DNA of 44,770 nucleotides, from NCBI RefSeq assembly GCF_030733745.1, contig NZ_JASHIK010000027.1:1-44770 (forward strand), read 5' to 3'. The notes beneath the pieces were generated by a model, which was given only the letters and a program-made list of their open reading frames with translations, was not told where the DNA came from and did not search any database. Of the stretch, positions 23,582 through 33,320 are shown piece by piece; the first letter of the stretch is position 1, and each line of letters starts with the position of its first letter. The DNA comes from Stappia sp. MMSF_3263 (GTDB lineage: Bacteria > Pseudomonadota > Alphaproteobacteria > Rhizobiales > Stappiaceae). The position numbers and the translations under genes were made by a program.

Positions 23582-24046
23582 ATGGCGGGGGCCGCATGTG
23601 CGGGTTTGCTTGCAGCCGCACTGGTCCTGCTGACGGCGCCACCGGCCCGCGCGGACGACATGGCCGCGCTCATCGGTCAGTGGAAGCGCTCCGAAGTGTC
23701 GGGCGTGCCACGTTACGCGACACGCTCAATGAACGGGTCGACCTTCGCCATCTGGTGTCCGCACACGGCCCTGCCGGTGGTCGAGGTCGTCATCAACGGC
23801 AAGCCGCCACCCCCGAACCAGCTGGTGCGGATCGTCGTCGACCGCTCGATGATCAAGCTGCGCAGCGACAAGCTCGGCTATATTCGCGGCGATTGCCGCT
23901 TCTGCAAGGACCAGATGACCTGGCTCTGGAACAAGCTGCGCGGCGGCTCCTTCCTGCAGATCCAACTCGACGACGGCCGCTATTCGGGTTTCAGCATGCG
24001 CGGCGCCGCAGCTCTGATGGGCGCGGACATCTGCAGCCCCGGCTGA
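23582..24046 (+). CDS. Small secreted Cys-containing protein of unknown function
   Basis: A 154-residue product. The start at 23582 gives a clean signal peptide (AACAGLLAAALVLLTAPPARA, cleavage before DD), but the nearest GGAG lies over 20 bases upstream, so the start is uncertain. The mature domain has IGQWKRSEVSGVPRYATRSM, FAIWCPHTALPVVEVVINGK, YIRGDCRFCKDQMTWLW and a C-terminal DICSPG, with four Cys. It is probably periplasmic. No known domain was recognised. The AT-rich stretch before it (23500-23540) is a likely promoter region. Confidence 0.65.
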   Translation: MAGAACAGLLAAALVLLTAPPARADDMAALIGQWKRSEVSGVPRYATRSMNGSTFAIWCPHTALPVVEVVINGKPPPPNQLVRIVVDRSMIKLRSDKLGYIRGDCRFCKDQMTWLWNKLRGGSFLQIQLDDGRYSGFSMRGAAALMGADICSPG

Positions 24047-24220
24047 GGGGCGCCATGACGCTGCAAAGCAAGCCGGTGCCGTCTCTTTGCATTGCCGGCC
24101 GGCCCCCGCGCTGCTAGGTCCTGTTCGGCACGAGCGACATGCACTGCCTGCGCAGGCATCGCATGGCCTTCCGGCCCGGACCTCCCGCTCCGGCCGCGCG
24201 CTCACGAAAAAGAGCTGCCC

Positions 24221-24598
24221 ATGGACGCGATCCATCTTCAAGACCTGTCCTTCTATGCCTTTCACGGGGTGCATGACGAGGAGGCGCGCCTCGGCCAGCG
24301 CTTCGTCGTGGACCTGAGCTGCTGGCTCGATCTCGGCCCGGCCTCGCGCAGCGACGTCTATGCCCAGACACTGTGCTACGCCAGCCTGACACGAGCGGTG
24401 GAGGCCGTGGTGACCCGGTCCCGCTTCCACCTGATCGAGCGGTTGGCCGGCGCCATCGCCGAGGCCGTCTTCGAACTGGATCCGCGCATCGAGAGGATCG
24501 CCGTCAAGGTGCACAAGCCGGGCGCGCCGCTGCCGATCGCAGCCGGGCATGTCAGTGTCGAGATCAACCGGACGCGGTCCCGGGACGAAACCCCGTAA
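24221..24598 (+). CDS. folB: Dihydroneopterin aldolase-like protein
   Basis: A 125-residue protein of the FolB/DHNA family in folate synthesis, converting dihydroneopterin to 6-hydroxymethyl-dihydropterin and glycolaldehyde. Marks are LSFYAFHGVHDEEARLGQRF (catalytic Glu region, about 20-21) and VKVHKPGAPL (Lys99). I chose the ATG at 24221, where homology begins; the frame extends to 24092. The 3' end overlaps the convergent patatin gene by 35 bases. No folP or folK gene is adjacent, so a paralogous role is possible. Confidence 0.85.
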   Translation: MDAIHLQDLSFYAFHGVHDEEARLGQRFVVDLSCWLDLGPASRSDVYAQTLCYASLTRAVEAVVTRSRFHLIERLAGAIAEAVFELDPRIERIAVKVHKPGAPLPIAAGHVSVEINRTRSRDETP

Positions 24599-27068
24599 GC
24601 GCGTCCGGCACGCCCGCCCCTGCCTCGGCCGGCTCCCCGAGCACCCGCTCGACCTCGGCGACGAGCCCTGGAACCAGATCGGGGTCGGCGACGAGTTCGG
24701 GACGCTCCTCCTCCAGGATGGCGAGAAACACGTCGCGCCGCGCCGCGCGCAGCACATCCGGGGCGAGCGGCGCAATGGTCTCGCCCACCCGGGTTGCCAT
24801 CGTCATCAGCCGGTCGGCCGCGGCAAGCCGCCCCCAAAGGTAATCGTGCTCACGCCAGCGGCGGTTGAAGAAGGCTCCGAACGCATTGAGGTTGCTGCCC
24901 TTGAGCTTCACGCCCTCCGGCCGGAGCGCGTGCCCGTCTGCGGGGCTGATCCGGTCGATGCGGATCTCGTTATACTCCGAAGCGGCCAGCCGGCGGAGCA
25001 CCGGCAGGGTCACCAGGTCGTAGAAGGCGAAACCGATATAGGCCGCCGTCAGCGACATGCGTAGCGGTTCCGGCAGGTAGTTGAACGCCATCACCGAGAA
25101 GACATCATCGTTGAGGCAATCGAGCTCGGCCAGGCCCATCCGCGCAGAGAGGCCGTCGAGCACTTCCCCCACCGTTTCCCGGTCGCCCGGCGCGCTGGCC
25201 GCGAGCCGGGCCGCGGCCGCCGCCGTTTCCCCGCCATAGAAGCTGACCGACCAGCGCTGTCCCAGATGATCGATCTGCTCGTAGAGCGTGCTTTTCAGCT
25301 CGTCCATCTCCTCCGGGTTCAGCTCCATCTCGGGTGTCGCCATGCGGTAGAGCCGGTTCAGCCGGCGAATGACGAAGCGCAGCCGGCGGATGCGGTAGTC
25401 GACATCGAGGCCCCGCAGGAAGCGTATGATCGGCTCCGGCGTCGGTCCGTTCGTGCCACCGACCTCGCCGCCGGCGTGGTGATGGGAAAGCCATGCCTCC
25501 AACCGCACGGCACACTCGCGGGCCGAGGTGCCGGTGCCGCCATCGGTGCCCGCCCGCGCCGCGCTCAGCGCCGCGAGCAGCTCGGCCACCCGCGACATCA
25601 CGCCAGACAGTTTCAGCCGCTGGTAGCCATGATAGGCATAGCCGGCCGAGGCATGGGCGCGCTCGTTCGCCATCACCCGGCAGCGGGTCAGTTCGCCCAC
25701 CGTCATCGGCCGGTCGCCATCGGCACGCAGGATCGCCCGAACCTCGCCCTCGACGACTGGCTCGGCCGCGGCGATCACATCGGCCACCTGGCGAACGTCG
25801 CGATTGTACTCCTCCACCTGCTCCAGCGCATCGCCGATCGGCTCGTTGCGCGGGATATGGGCAAGCGAGGCAAGGATCACCCGGAAGAAGCCGGGCAACG
25901 CGCCCGCGTCGCCCTCCTCCTTCGCCTCCGGGGGCGCGGGTTCCGCCGGATCGTCCGGCATCGGGTCCACATAGACGATCTTGCGCACCACCTCGCGCGC
26001 CGCCGGCCGGCCGGCGATCGCCTCGATCAGGGGCTGGAACGGCTTGTTCATCACCACGCTGCCGTCGACCAGCACCCGCGCGGCGGCATCCCCGCCACGC
26101 TGGCCGAAGGCCCGGTGCAGGAAGATGCCCCTCAGCGGCCAGCTCTCGCCTCGCTGCGCCAGAACCCGGTCCATTTCAGCCACCGTCATGGGCGGAAACG
26201 CACCGGGAAAGGCGGAGGTCGCCCGGGCCGAAAAGACGAGATCGGGAATGCGCGTATCGGCAAAGTCGGAGACAAGATCGCCATTGCCCCGGCAGGAAGC
26301 GGAATAACGCAGAATCAGCCGATGCTCCGTCTCCTCCACCTCGACCGGGTCATCGATGGCGAAACGCCGCCGCGCGCCATGGAAATCCGTCATCGTCACG
26401 AAGAGATCCAGCGACTGGCCTTGCGGGATCAGCGTCTGCTCGGCGCCGGGTTCGGCATCCTCGCGCATGGCATGGGCCGCATCGAGCATCCAGCCCACAT
26501 ACCGCTCGCCTGAGAAAGGGGGCGTGAACCAGCGTGCCTGCATGAACTGGCGCAGCTTCATCCGGGTTTCCGGATCGGTCAGCTCGGACTTGAGCGTCAT
26601 TCCCACAAGCCGGTCGAGCACCGGCGCGATCGACCCCTTGAGATAGCGGGTCAGGCCCACCGGCTCGTTGGCAAGCCGGGTGACATCGGCATTTTCCAGC
26701 CAGAGATTGCGATGACGGTCGAGCGGCAGGTTGTGGGCAAGGGCGCGCGCCAGCATGACCCCGTTGACACCGCCGGCCGAGGCACCGGAGATCACATCGA
26801 CAACGACGCGCAGGTCGAGTGCCGGCGCGAAGAGCTGCAGGAAGCGTTCATAGGCCGCCGCACTGCCCCCCGCAGGCGCCCCTGAACGCCCCCCGGCATC
26901 GTTGCCGGCCGCGTTCGAGCTGCTGCCTCGTCCCCTGCCCTCGCGCGCCTCCAGCCGCCGCGAGGCGCGCACGAGATTGAGAAACTCGCGCGTGATGCCG
27001 TGCATGTAGACGGCCAGCGAAACGCCGCCGTAAAGAACCAGCGCAAGGCGCAACTCGATCTGTTTCAT
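24564..27068 (-). CDS. Large patatin-like phospholipase-related protein (DUF3376 type)
   Basis: An 834-residue protein. The patatin catalytic domain has the oxyanion loop LYGGVSLAVYMHG (12-24), the nucleophile elbow GASAG with Ser97 (VVDVISGASAGGVNGVMLAR) and the Asp335-Gly dyad partner in VLVDGSVVMNKPF. An unusual low-complexity insertion (about 41-70, Gly/Ser/Ala-rich) sits before it. The remaining 450 residues are the DUF3376 C-terminal region (LRFVIRRLNRLYRMATPEME, YDLVTLPVLR, IDRISPADGHALRPEGVKLK, FGAFFNRRWREHDYLWGRLA). The architecture matches 'patatin-related protein' seen in proteobacteria and actinobacteria; lipid acyl hydrolysis is inferred. It has no signal peptide. Confidence 0.92.
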   Translation of the reverse strand: MKQIELRLALVLYGGVSLAVYMHGITREFLNLVRASRRLEAREGRGRGSSSNAAGNDAGGRSGAPAGGSAAAYERFLQLFAPALDLRVVVDVISGASAGGVNGVMLARALAHNLPLDRHRNLWLENADVTRLANEPVGLTRYLKGSIAPVLDRLVGMTLKSELTDPETRMKLRQFMQARWFTPPFSGERYVGWMLDAAHAMREDAEPGAEQTLIPQGQSLDLFVTMTDFHGARRRFAIDDPVEVEETEHRLILRYSASCRGNGDLVSDFADTRIPDLVFSARATSAFPGAFPPMTVAEMDRVLAQRGESWPLRGIFLHRAFGQRGGDAAARVLVDGSVVMNKPFQPLIEAIAGRPAAREVVRKIVYVDPMPDDPAEPAPPEAKEEGDAGALPGFFRVILASLAHIPRNEPIGDALEQVEEYNRDVRQVADVIAAAEPVVEGEVRAILRADGDRPMTVGELTRCRVMANERAHASAGYAYHGYQRLKLSGVMSRVAELLAALSAARAGTDGGTGTSARECAVRLEAWLSHHHAGGEVGGTNGPTPEPIIRFLRGLDVDYRIRRLRFVIRRLNRLYRMATPEMELNPEEMDELKSTLYEQIDHLGQRWSVSFYGGETAAAAARLAASAPGDRETVGEVLDGLSARMGLAELDCLNDDVFSVMAFNYLPEPLRMSLTAAYIGFAFYDLVTLPVLRRLAASEYNEIRIDRISPADGHALRPEGVKLKGSNLNAFGAFFNRRWREHDYLWGRLAAADRLMTMATRVGETIAPLAPDVLRAARRDVFLAILEEERPELVADPDLVPGLVAEVERVLGEPAEAGAGVPDALTGFRPGTASG

Positions 27069-27191
27069 GGCCGATCCGGTACTCCCCCGACCGTCATGCT
27101 CCGCTTATTCGCGCTGTTCCGCAATGGGCGCGGCGATCACGCATGAACGCAAATCCGTAACGCTTCCTGCTGTCCGCGACGGAGGATCGGT

Positions 27192-28499
27192 TCAGCCGCC
27201 GCGCTCCTTGCGCAGCCGTTCCCAGTAGTCCAGTCGCTTGCGGATCTCGCGCTCGAAGCCGCGCTCCGGCGGGTCGTAGAAGCGGGTACGGCCCATGCTC
27301 TCGGGGAAATAGTCCTGGCCCGAAAAGCCGTCCGGCGCGTCATGGTCATAGGCGTAGCCTTCGCCGTAACCTTCCGACTTCATCAGCTTCGTCGGCGCGT
27401 TGAGAATGTGCCTGGGCGGCAGCAGCGACCCGTTGGCCTTTGCCGCGCGCACCGCCGCCTTGTAGGCGGTGTAGACGCCGTTCGATTTCGGCGCGGTGGC
27501 GAGATAGACCACCGCCTGGGCCAGCGCCAACTCGCCTTCCGGTGTGCCGAGCATCTGGTAGGCATCGCGGGCCGCATTGGCCTGGACGAGCGCCTGCGGA
27601 TCGGCAAGGCCGATATCCTCCACCGCCATGCGGATGAGACGGCGGGCTAGGAACAGCGGATCCTCGCCGCCGTCGAGCATGCGGCAGAACCAGTAGAGCG
27701 CCGCATCCGGATCGGACCCGCGCACCGACTTGTGCAGGGCCGAAATCAGGTTGTAGTGGCCGTCGCTCGACTTGTCGTAGACCGGCGCGCGCCGCTGGAC
27801 GAGTGCCTGCAACCGCTCGGCGTCGAAGATCTCCTCGCTGCGCGCCGCACGCCAGACATCCTCGGCAAGCGTCAAGGCGGCTCGCCCGTCGCCGTCGGCC
27901 ATGCGCAGGAGCGCCGCCCGGGCGCCCTCGTCAAGCGGCAGCGCCTTGCCTTCCTCCGTCTCTGCCCGTGCCAGCAGCCGCTCCAGCGCGGCCGCATCGA
28001 GGGTGCGGAAGGTGAGCACGTGCGCACGCGACAGGAGGGCGGCGTTCAGCTCGAAGCTCGGGTTCTCGGTCGTCGCCCCGACCAGTGTCACCGTGCCGTC
28101 TTCCATGACCGGCAGGAAACTGTCCTGCTGGGCCCGGTTGAAGCGGTGGATCTCGTCGACGAAGAGCAGCGTGTTGCGCCCCACAAGCCGTGCGGCGCGG
28201 GCCGCCTCGAACACCTTCTTCAGCTCGGCGACCCCGGAAAAGATCGCCGAGATCTGTTCGAACCGCAGGTCCGTCGCATCCGCCAACAGCCGGGCCACGG
28301 TCGTTTTGCCCGTGCCCGGCGGGCCCCAGAAGACGAGCGAGCCGAGCGTCGCCGTCTCCAGCATCCTGGTGAGCACGCCGTCGGGGCCAAGGAGATGGTC
28401 CTGCCCGACAACATCGCCAAGGCGTGCGGGGCGCAGCCGGTCGGCAAGCGGCCGCCTGGCATCCGCGCCAAGCCCGGCCGACTGGAAAAGATCGCTCAT
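27192..28499 (-). CDS. rarA: Replication-associated recombination protein A (RarA/MgsA)
   Basis: A 435-residue AAA+ ATPase that acts at stalled replication forks. Walker A is WGPPGTGKTT (58-67), Walker B LLFVDEIHRF (111-120), followed by NRAQQDSFLPVMEDGTVTLV, the sensor 1 region GATTENPSFELN and the C-terminal tetramerisation domain (DPDAALYWFCRMLDGGEDPL, RHILNAPTKLMKSEGYGEGY, YFPESM). It is 40 bases downstream of the Do-type protease gene, probably in one operon. Confidence 0.95.
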   Translation of the reverse strand: MSDLFQSAGLGADARRPLADRLRPARLGDVVGQDHLLGPDGVLTRMLETATLGSLVFWGPPGTGKTTVARLLADATDLRFEQISAIFSGVAELKKVFEAARAARLVGRNTLLFVDEIHRFNRAQQDSFLPVMEDGTVTLVGATTENPSFELNAALLSRAHVLTFRTLDAAALERLLARAETEEGKALPLDEGARAALLRMADGDGRAALTLAEDVWRAARSEEIFDAERLQALVQRRAPVYDKSSDGHYNLISALHKSVRGSDPDAALYWFCRMLDGGEDPLFLARRLIRMAVEDIGLADPQALVQANAARDAYQMLGTPEGELALAQAVVYLATAPKSNGVYTAYKAAVRAAKANGSLLPPRHILNAPTKLMKSEGYGEGYAYDHDAPDGFSGQDYFPESMGRTRFYDPPERGFEREIRKRLDYWERLRKERGG

Positions 28500-28539
28500 G
28501 TCGCAAGGCCCGCCCCGGCCCCGGTTCGCTGGTTCATGA

Positions 28540-29985
28540 TCAGCCCCGAAGCGCGATCCTGAGAACCCGCCCGCCCCGGCGGATTTCCAGACGCCAGACG
28601 CCCGGATCCGACTTCGCCAGCCGCTCGAGGGTGCGGGTGCTGTCGACCGGCCGGCCGTTGATGCTCTGGATGATGTCGCCCGCCTGCAGGCCGACCCGGG
28701 CAGCCGTCGAGCCCTGAGCCAGCGCCGCGACGACCACGCCCTCCTCGAAACCGTCGAGGCGCAGCTCCTCCGCCACCGCCGGCGAGAGGTTCATCACGCT
28801 AGCGCCGGAAAAGGGCGAATACCCCTCGATGACGCGCTCGTCGCGCGGCACCGTCTCCGGAGCCGGTTCAAGCGCCACGGTCAGCGTCGTCTCCCCGCGC
28901 GGACGCAGGACCGTGAGCGTCGTCGTCGAACCGATCGGCCGGGTGGCGAAGCGGTAGCCGAAGCTGTCCGGGTCCGCGACCTCGGCATCGCCGACCCGGG
29001 TGATCAGGTCGCCGACCTTGAGCCCGGAGCGGTCGGCAGGGCTGCCCTCGCCCACTTCCGTCACGAGCACGCCGCTCGGCCGGTCGAGCCCCAGTGCCTC
29101 CGCGATCTCCGCGCTGACGCTCTGCATGCTGGCGCCAAGCCAGGGCCGGCGCACGGTGCCGCCCCCTTCCGAGGCCTGCACGACGAAGCGCACCATGTTG
29201 GAGGGAATGGCGAAGCCGATGCCGTTGGATCCGCCAGAGCGCGAGAAGATCGCCGTGTTGATGCCCACCAGCCGGCCCTTCATGTCGACCAGCGCGCCGC
29301 CGGAATTGCCCGGATTGATGGCCGCATCCGTCTGGATGAAGAACTGGTAGTCGGTGACCCCGACCCGGGTGCGCGCCAGCGCCGAAACGATGCCCTGCGT
29401 CACCGTCTGCCCGACGCCGAACGGATTGCCGATAGCCAGCACGATGTCGCCGACCTGAAGCGTGTCCGAATCGGCGAACTCGATATGGGGGAAGGTCTCG
29501 TTGGCGTCGCGGACCTTGAGGATGGCGAGATCCGTACGCTCGTCCTTGAGCACGATCTCGGCATCGAACTCGCGCCGGTCGGACAGCGCCACCCGCACCG
29601 CATCCGCTTCGGCGATCACGTGGTTGTTGGTGACGATGATCCCGTCCGCCGAGACGATCACGCCCGAGCCGAGCGAGGATTCCACCCGCTCGCGCGAATG
29701 CCCCGGCCCCTGTCCGGGAGCGCCTCCCGGACCGCCGAAGAAGCGGCGGAAGAACGGATCGTCGAAGAACGGAGAGACCGGCCGGCTCTGAACCGTTCGG
29801 CTGGCATAGACGTTCACCACCGCCGGCGCCGCCGCGCGCACGATCGGCGCGAAGGACAGCTGCAGCTCGCTCGCATCGCGCGGCGCGGTGCGCTCCTGCG
29901 CGGTTGCGGGCCCGGAGGCGATTGCGAGAAAGGCGAGCGCGGCCATCGCCAGAAACGTGCGGCCCGCGAAAGCGTTTGCGGTCAT
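28540..29985 (-). CDS. Do-type (DegP/DegQ) periplasmic serine protease
   Basis: A 481-residue protein. I chose the ATG at 29985 with GAGGGA upstream; the frame runs on to 30045. A signal peptide (FLAMAALAFLAIASGPATAQ) targets it to the periplasm. The trypsin-like domain has His122 (TNNHVI), Asp152 (DERTDLAIL) and Ser228 (INPGNSGGAL). Two PDZ domains follow (about 285-370 and 400-480; GVLVTEVGEGSPADRSGLKV, GVVVAALAQGSTAARVGLQA). It degrades or refolds misfolded envelope proteins. It follows the ribosomal operon terminator. Confidence 0.95.
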   Translation of the reverse strand: MTANAFAGRTFLAMAALAFLAIASGPATAQERTAPRDASELQLSFAPIVRAAAPAVVNVYASRTVQSRPVSPFFDDPFFRRFFGGPGGAPGQGPGHSRERVESSLGSGVIVSADGIIVTNNHVIAEADAVRVALSDRREFDAEIVLKDERTDLAILKVRDANETFPHIEFADSDTLQVGDIVLAIGNPFGVGQTVTQGIVSALARTRVGVTDYQFFIQTDAAINPGNSGGALVDMKGRLVGINTAIFSRSGGSNGIGFAIPSNMVRFVVQASEGGGTVRRPWLGASMQSVSAEIAEALGLDRPSGVLVTEVGEGSPADRSGLKVGDLITRVGDAEVADPDSFGYRFATRPIGSTTTLTVLRPRGETTLTVALEPAPETVPRDERVIEGYSPFSGASVMNLSPAVAEELRLDGFEEGVVVAALAQGSTAARVGLQAGDIIQSINGRPVDSTRTLERLAKSDPGVWRLEIRRGGRVLRIALRG

Positions 29986-30077
29986 CCCAGATCCCTCACC
30001 CGAACGCCGGCGCCGACCGGACGGACCACTGCCCGCCCGACTCACCGCCGGCCGATATCGCTTGAGCCAAACCTAAC

Positions 30078-30104
30078 AAAAAAGGCGGCCCTGAGGCCGC
30101 CTTT
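30078..30104 (-). terminator. Terminator of the S10-spc-alpha operon
   Basis: GGCGGCC and GGCCGCC (30084-30101) form a 7-bp stem with loop CTGA, extended by A-T pairs, and on the minus strand a T-run follows (30078-30083). It lies about 35 bases after rplQ. Confidence 0.9.
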
Positions 30105-30137
30105 CCTGAAATCGTGAAAGCGATCGCGAAGCAGGCG

Positions 30138-30563
30138 TTACGCCGCAGCCTCGGTGCTCTCGGCGGCCTCGTTGCGCGCGCGGTCGGCGGCGCCCTTGGC
30201 GTTGACGTCGCGATCGACGAACTCGATCACGGCGAGCGGCGCGTTGTCGCCATAGCGGAACCCGGCCTTGAGGACGCGGGTGTAGCCGCCGTTGCGACCC
30301 TTGTAGCGCTCGGCCAGCGTGTCGAACAGCTTGCGAACGAGGGCGACGTCGCGGATCTGCGCGATCGCCTGACGGCGTGCGTGCAGGTCACCACGCTTGC
30401 CCAGCGAAACGAGCTTCTCCACGATCGGCCGCAGTTCCTTGGCCTTGGGAAGCGTCGTCACGATCTGCTCATGCTCAATCAGCGAAGCGGACATGTTGGC
30501 AAACATCGCCTTGCGATGGCTGGATGTCCGGTTGAGCTTGCGGCCGCGATTGCCGTGGCGCAT
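30138..30563 (-). CDS. rplQ: 50S ribosomal protein L17
   Basis: A 141-residue protein near the 50S exit tunnel. The start [20 protein letters not shown] is the invariant L17 N terminus; [20 protein letters not shown] and [20 protein letters not shown] follow. The Ala/Glu-rich tail after residue 125 is the usual variable extension. It is the last gene of the operon, 72 bases after rpoA. Confidence 0.97.
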   Translation of the reverse strand: MRHGNRGRKLNRTSSHRKAMFANMSASLIEHEQIVTTLPKAKELRPIVEKLVSLGKRGDLHARRQAIAQIRDVALVRKLFDTLAERYKGRNGGYTRVLKAGFRYGDNAPLAVIEFVDRDVNAKGAADRARNEAAESTEAAA

Positions 30564-30635
30564 GGCTCTCTCCTTTTTCTATGACGGCGGATGTATGCCG
30601 CCTCTTGCCCGTTGGAAGACCGCGCTTTCGCGCGA

Positions 30636-31658
30636 TCAGTACTGATGATCTTCGTAGCGCTTGGCGAGCTCGTCGATGTTCTCCGGCGGCCAGTTGGCCA
30701 CTTCCATGCCGAGATGCAGACCCATCTGGGCGAGAACTTCCTTGATCTCGTTGAGCGACTTGCGGCCGAAATTCGGCGTGCGCAGCATCTCCGCCTCGGT
30801 CTTCTGAATGAGATCGCCAATATACACGATATTGTCGTTCTTCAGGCAGTTGGCCGAACGCACCGACAGCTCCAGCTCGTCGACCTTCTTCAGAAGCGCC
30901 GGGTTGAACGCGAGTTCGGGGACGGTGTCCTCCTTCACTTCGCGGCGCGGCTCCTCGAAATTGACGAAGATCGAAAGCTGGTCCTGCAGGATGCGGGCGG
31001 CGAACGCGACCGAATCCTCAGGCGTCACCGAACCGTCGGTCTCGACGGTCAGTGTCAGCTTGTCATAGTCGAGAACCTGGCCCTCGCGGGTGTTCTCGAC
31101 CTTGTAGGAGACCTTCTTGACAGGCGAGTAGAGGCTGTCCACCGGGATCAGGCCGATCGGCGCGTCTTCCGGACGGTTGCGCTCTGCTGCGACATAGCCC
31201 TTGCCGGTGTTGACCGTGAACTCCATGCGGATCTCCGCGCCCTCGTCGAGGGTGCAAAGCACGAGATCGGGGTTCAGCACCTCGATGTCGCCAACCGTCT
31301 GGATGTCGCCGGCCGTCACCACGCCCGGACCCTGCTTGCGCACGACCATGCGCTTGGGGCCCTCTCCCTGCATGCGCAGGGCGATCTCCTTGATGTTCAG
31401 GACGATGTCGGTGACATCTTCCCGCACACCCGGGATGGACGAGAACTCGTGCAGCACTCCGTCGATCTGCACCGCCGTCACCGCCGCGCCCTGAAGCGAG
31501 GACAGGAGAATGCGGCGCAGGGCGTTGCCGAGGGTCAGGCCGAAGCCGCGCTCCAGCGGTTCGGCGACAACCGAACCCAGAACCCGTGCGTCGTGACCCG
31601 GCTTCACCTCAAGCTTGTTCGGCTTGATCAGTTCCTGCCAGTTTTTGTGAATGCTCAA
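30636..31658 (-). CDS. rpoA: RNA polymerase alpha subunit, TTG start
   Basis: A 340-residue protein. Homology starts at [16 protein letters not shown], and the only start that fits is TTG at 31658, 6 bases after GGAGGAAG; an ATG-based frame would add 37 unrelated residues overlapping rpsK. The alpha-NTD (dimerisation, [20 protein letters not shown]) spans about 1-235 and the alpha-CTD ([40 protein letters not shown]) about 250-325. The CTD binds UP elements and activators. Confidence 0.96.
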   Translation of the reverse strand: MSIHKNWQELIKPNKLEVKPGHDARVLGSVVAEPLERGFGLTLGNALRRILLSSLQGAAVTAVQIDGVLHEFSSIPGVREDVTDIVLNIKEIALRMQGEGPKRMVVRKQGPGVVTAGDIQTVGDIEVLNPDLVLCTLDEGAEIRMEFTVNTGKGYVAAERNRPEDAPIGLIPVDSLYSPVKKVSYKVENTREGQVLDYDKLTLTVETDGSVTPEDSVAFAARILQDQLSIFVNFEEPRREVKEDTVPELAFNPALLKKVDELELSVRSANCLKNDNIVYIGDLIQKTEAEMLRTPNFGRKSLNEIKEVLAQMGLHLGMEVANWPPENIDELAKRYEDHQY

Positions 31659-31737
31659 ATCTCTTCCTCCGGCTGTCCCGCCGGCCACCAGGGGCCGGCC
31701 ATGCTGTGCCATGGGAATGAAAGGTGTGCGACTGGGC

Positions 31738-32128
<391 letters not shown>

Positions 32129-32198
32129 TTGTCTGTCCTTTGGTCGATCTCGTCACCGCCGTAAGTCGGCGGCTCCACCGGGCCGAGTTGCCAGTGAA

Positions 32199-32567
32199 TT
32201 ACTTCTTCTTGCCGGCAATCGGCTTCGCCGGACCCTTGCGGGTGCGGGCGTTCGTGTGGGTGCGCTGGCCGCGCACCGGAAGTCCGCGACGATGGCGCAG
32301 GCCGCGATAGCAGCCAAGGTCCATCAGACGCTTGATGTTCATTGCGGTCTCGCGGCGCAGGTCACCCTCGACGATATAGTCGCGGTCGATCGCCTCGCGC
32401 ATCGCCAGGACCTCGGCGTCGGAAAGCTCGTTGACGCGGCGCTCCGGGGCGATGTTGACCTTGGAGATGATCTCCTGGGCGAACTTCGGGCCGATGCCGT
32501 GAATGTACTGAAGCGCGATGACGACGCGCTTGTTTGTCGGAATGTTTACGCCTGCGATACGGGCCAC
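32199..32567 (-). CDS. rpsM: 30S ribosomal protein S13, GTG start
   Basis: S13 proteins begin (M)ARIAGVNIP. That start is a GTG at 32567, with GGAG 6 bases upstream, giving the usual 122 residues; an ATG four codons earlier (32579) is the alternative. Marks are [40 protein letters not shown] and a basic tail. It contacts 16S rRNA and the 50S bridge B1. The 156 bases between adk and this gene hold no gene. Confidence 0.93.
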   Translation of the reverse strand: MARIAGVNIPTNKRVVIALQYIHGIGPKFAQEIISKVNIAPERRVNELSDAEVLAMREAIDRDYIVEGDLRRETAMNIKRLMDLGCYRGLRHRRGLPVRGQRTHTNARTRKGPAKPIAGKKK

Positions 32568-32723
32568 TGCCGTCTCCATGTTCTGGCCCGCCCTGATGGG
32601 CGGCGCCTGGGTTAGCCCCGCGTCCGGTGGAGCCCGGCCCCTGCGGGGAATGACTTGCGCAAAAACATCCGCGCCGCGCGTGTCACGCAGCCCGGATGCT
32701 ATCTGTTTTGCAGAGCGGGAGCC

Positions 32724-33320
32724 TTAGCCCGCTGCCGCAACCGCGTCAAGCGCGGAATCGATCTCGGCGGAGACCTGGTCGATCGACTTCATCCCGTCGA
32801 TGGCGACCAGCTGGCCGCGCTGGCGATAGTAGGGAGCGACGATCGCGGTATCGCGATTGTAGGCGTCGAGCCGCTGCTTGAAGACGTCCGGATCATCGTC
32901 CTTGCGCACCGGCTGTCCGGCGGCCTTGGCGTCCGCCGCGCGCTTGATGATGCGGTTGACGAGGATCGACTGGTCGACTTCCAGCTCCAGCACGGTATCC
33001 AGTTTCAATCCCTTGCCCGCCAGCATCGTGTCCAATGCCTCGGCCTGGGCGACGGTGCGCGGGAAGCCGTCGAGGATGAACCCCTTCTGCGCGTCCTCTT
33101 CCTCGATCCGGTCGGCGACGATACCGATGACGATCTCGTCGGAGACAAGACCGCCGGCATCCATCACCGCCTTCGCCTTCTGACCGACAGGCGTTCCGGC
33201 GGCCACGGCGGCCCGCAGCATGTCGCCGGTCGAGAGCTGGGGAATGCCGTGCTTCTCGACCAGGCGTGCGGCCTGCGTCCCTTTTCCGGCCCCCGGCGGA
33301 CCGAGAAAAATCAACCTCAT
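32724..33320 (-). CDS. adk: Adenylate kinase, short form
   Basis: A 198-residue enzyme that equilibrates ATP, ADP and AMP. The P-loop is [10 protein letters not shown] (7-16), the AMP site includes QLSTGDMLR and [17 protein letters not shown]. The LID is the short type, without zinc-binding Cys, common in alphaproteobacteria. The ATG overlaps the secY stop by 4 bases. Confidence 0.97.
   Translation of the reverse strand: MRLIFLGPPGAGKGTQAARLVEKHGIPQLSTGDMLRAAVAAGTPVGQKAKAVMDAGGLVSDEIVIGIVADRIEEEDAQKGFILDGFPRTVAQAEALDTMLAGKGLKLDTVLELEVDQSILVNRIIKRAADAKAAGQPVRKDDDPDVFKQRLDAYNRDTAIVAPYYRQRGQLVAIDGMKSIDQVSAEIDSALDAVAAAG

Noticed and set aside
30046-30137. Possible extra gene between the Do-type protease and rplQ
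   Set aside because: The stretch holds only the operon terminator and the protease promoter region; no frame shows homology.
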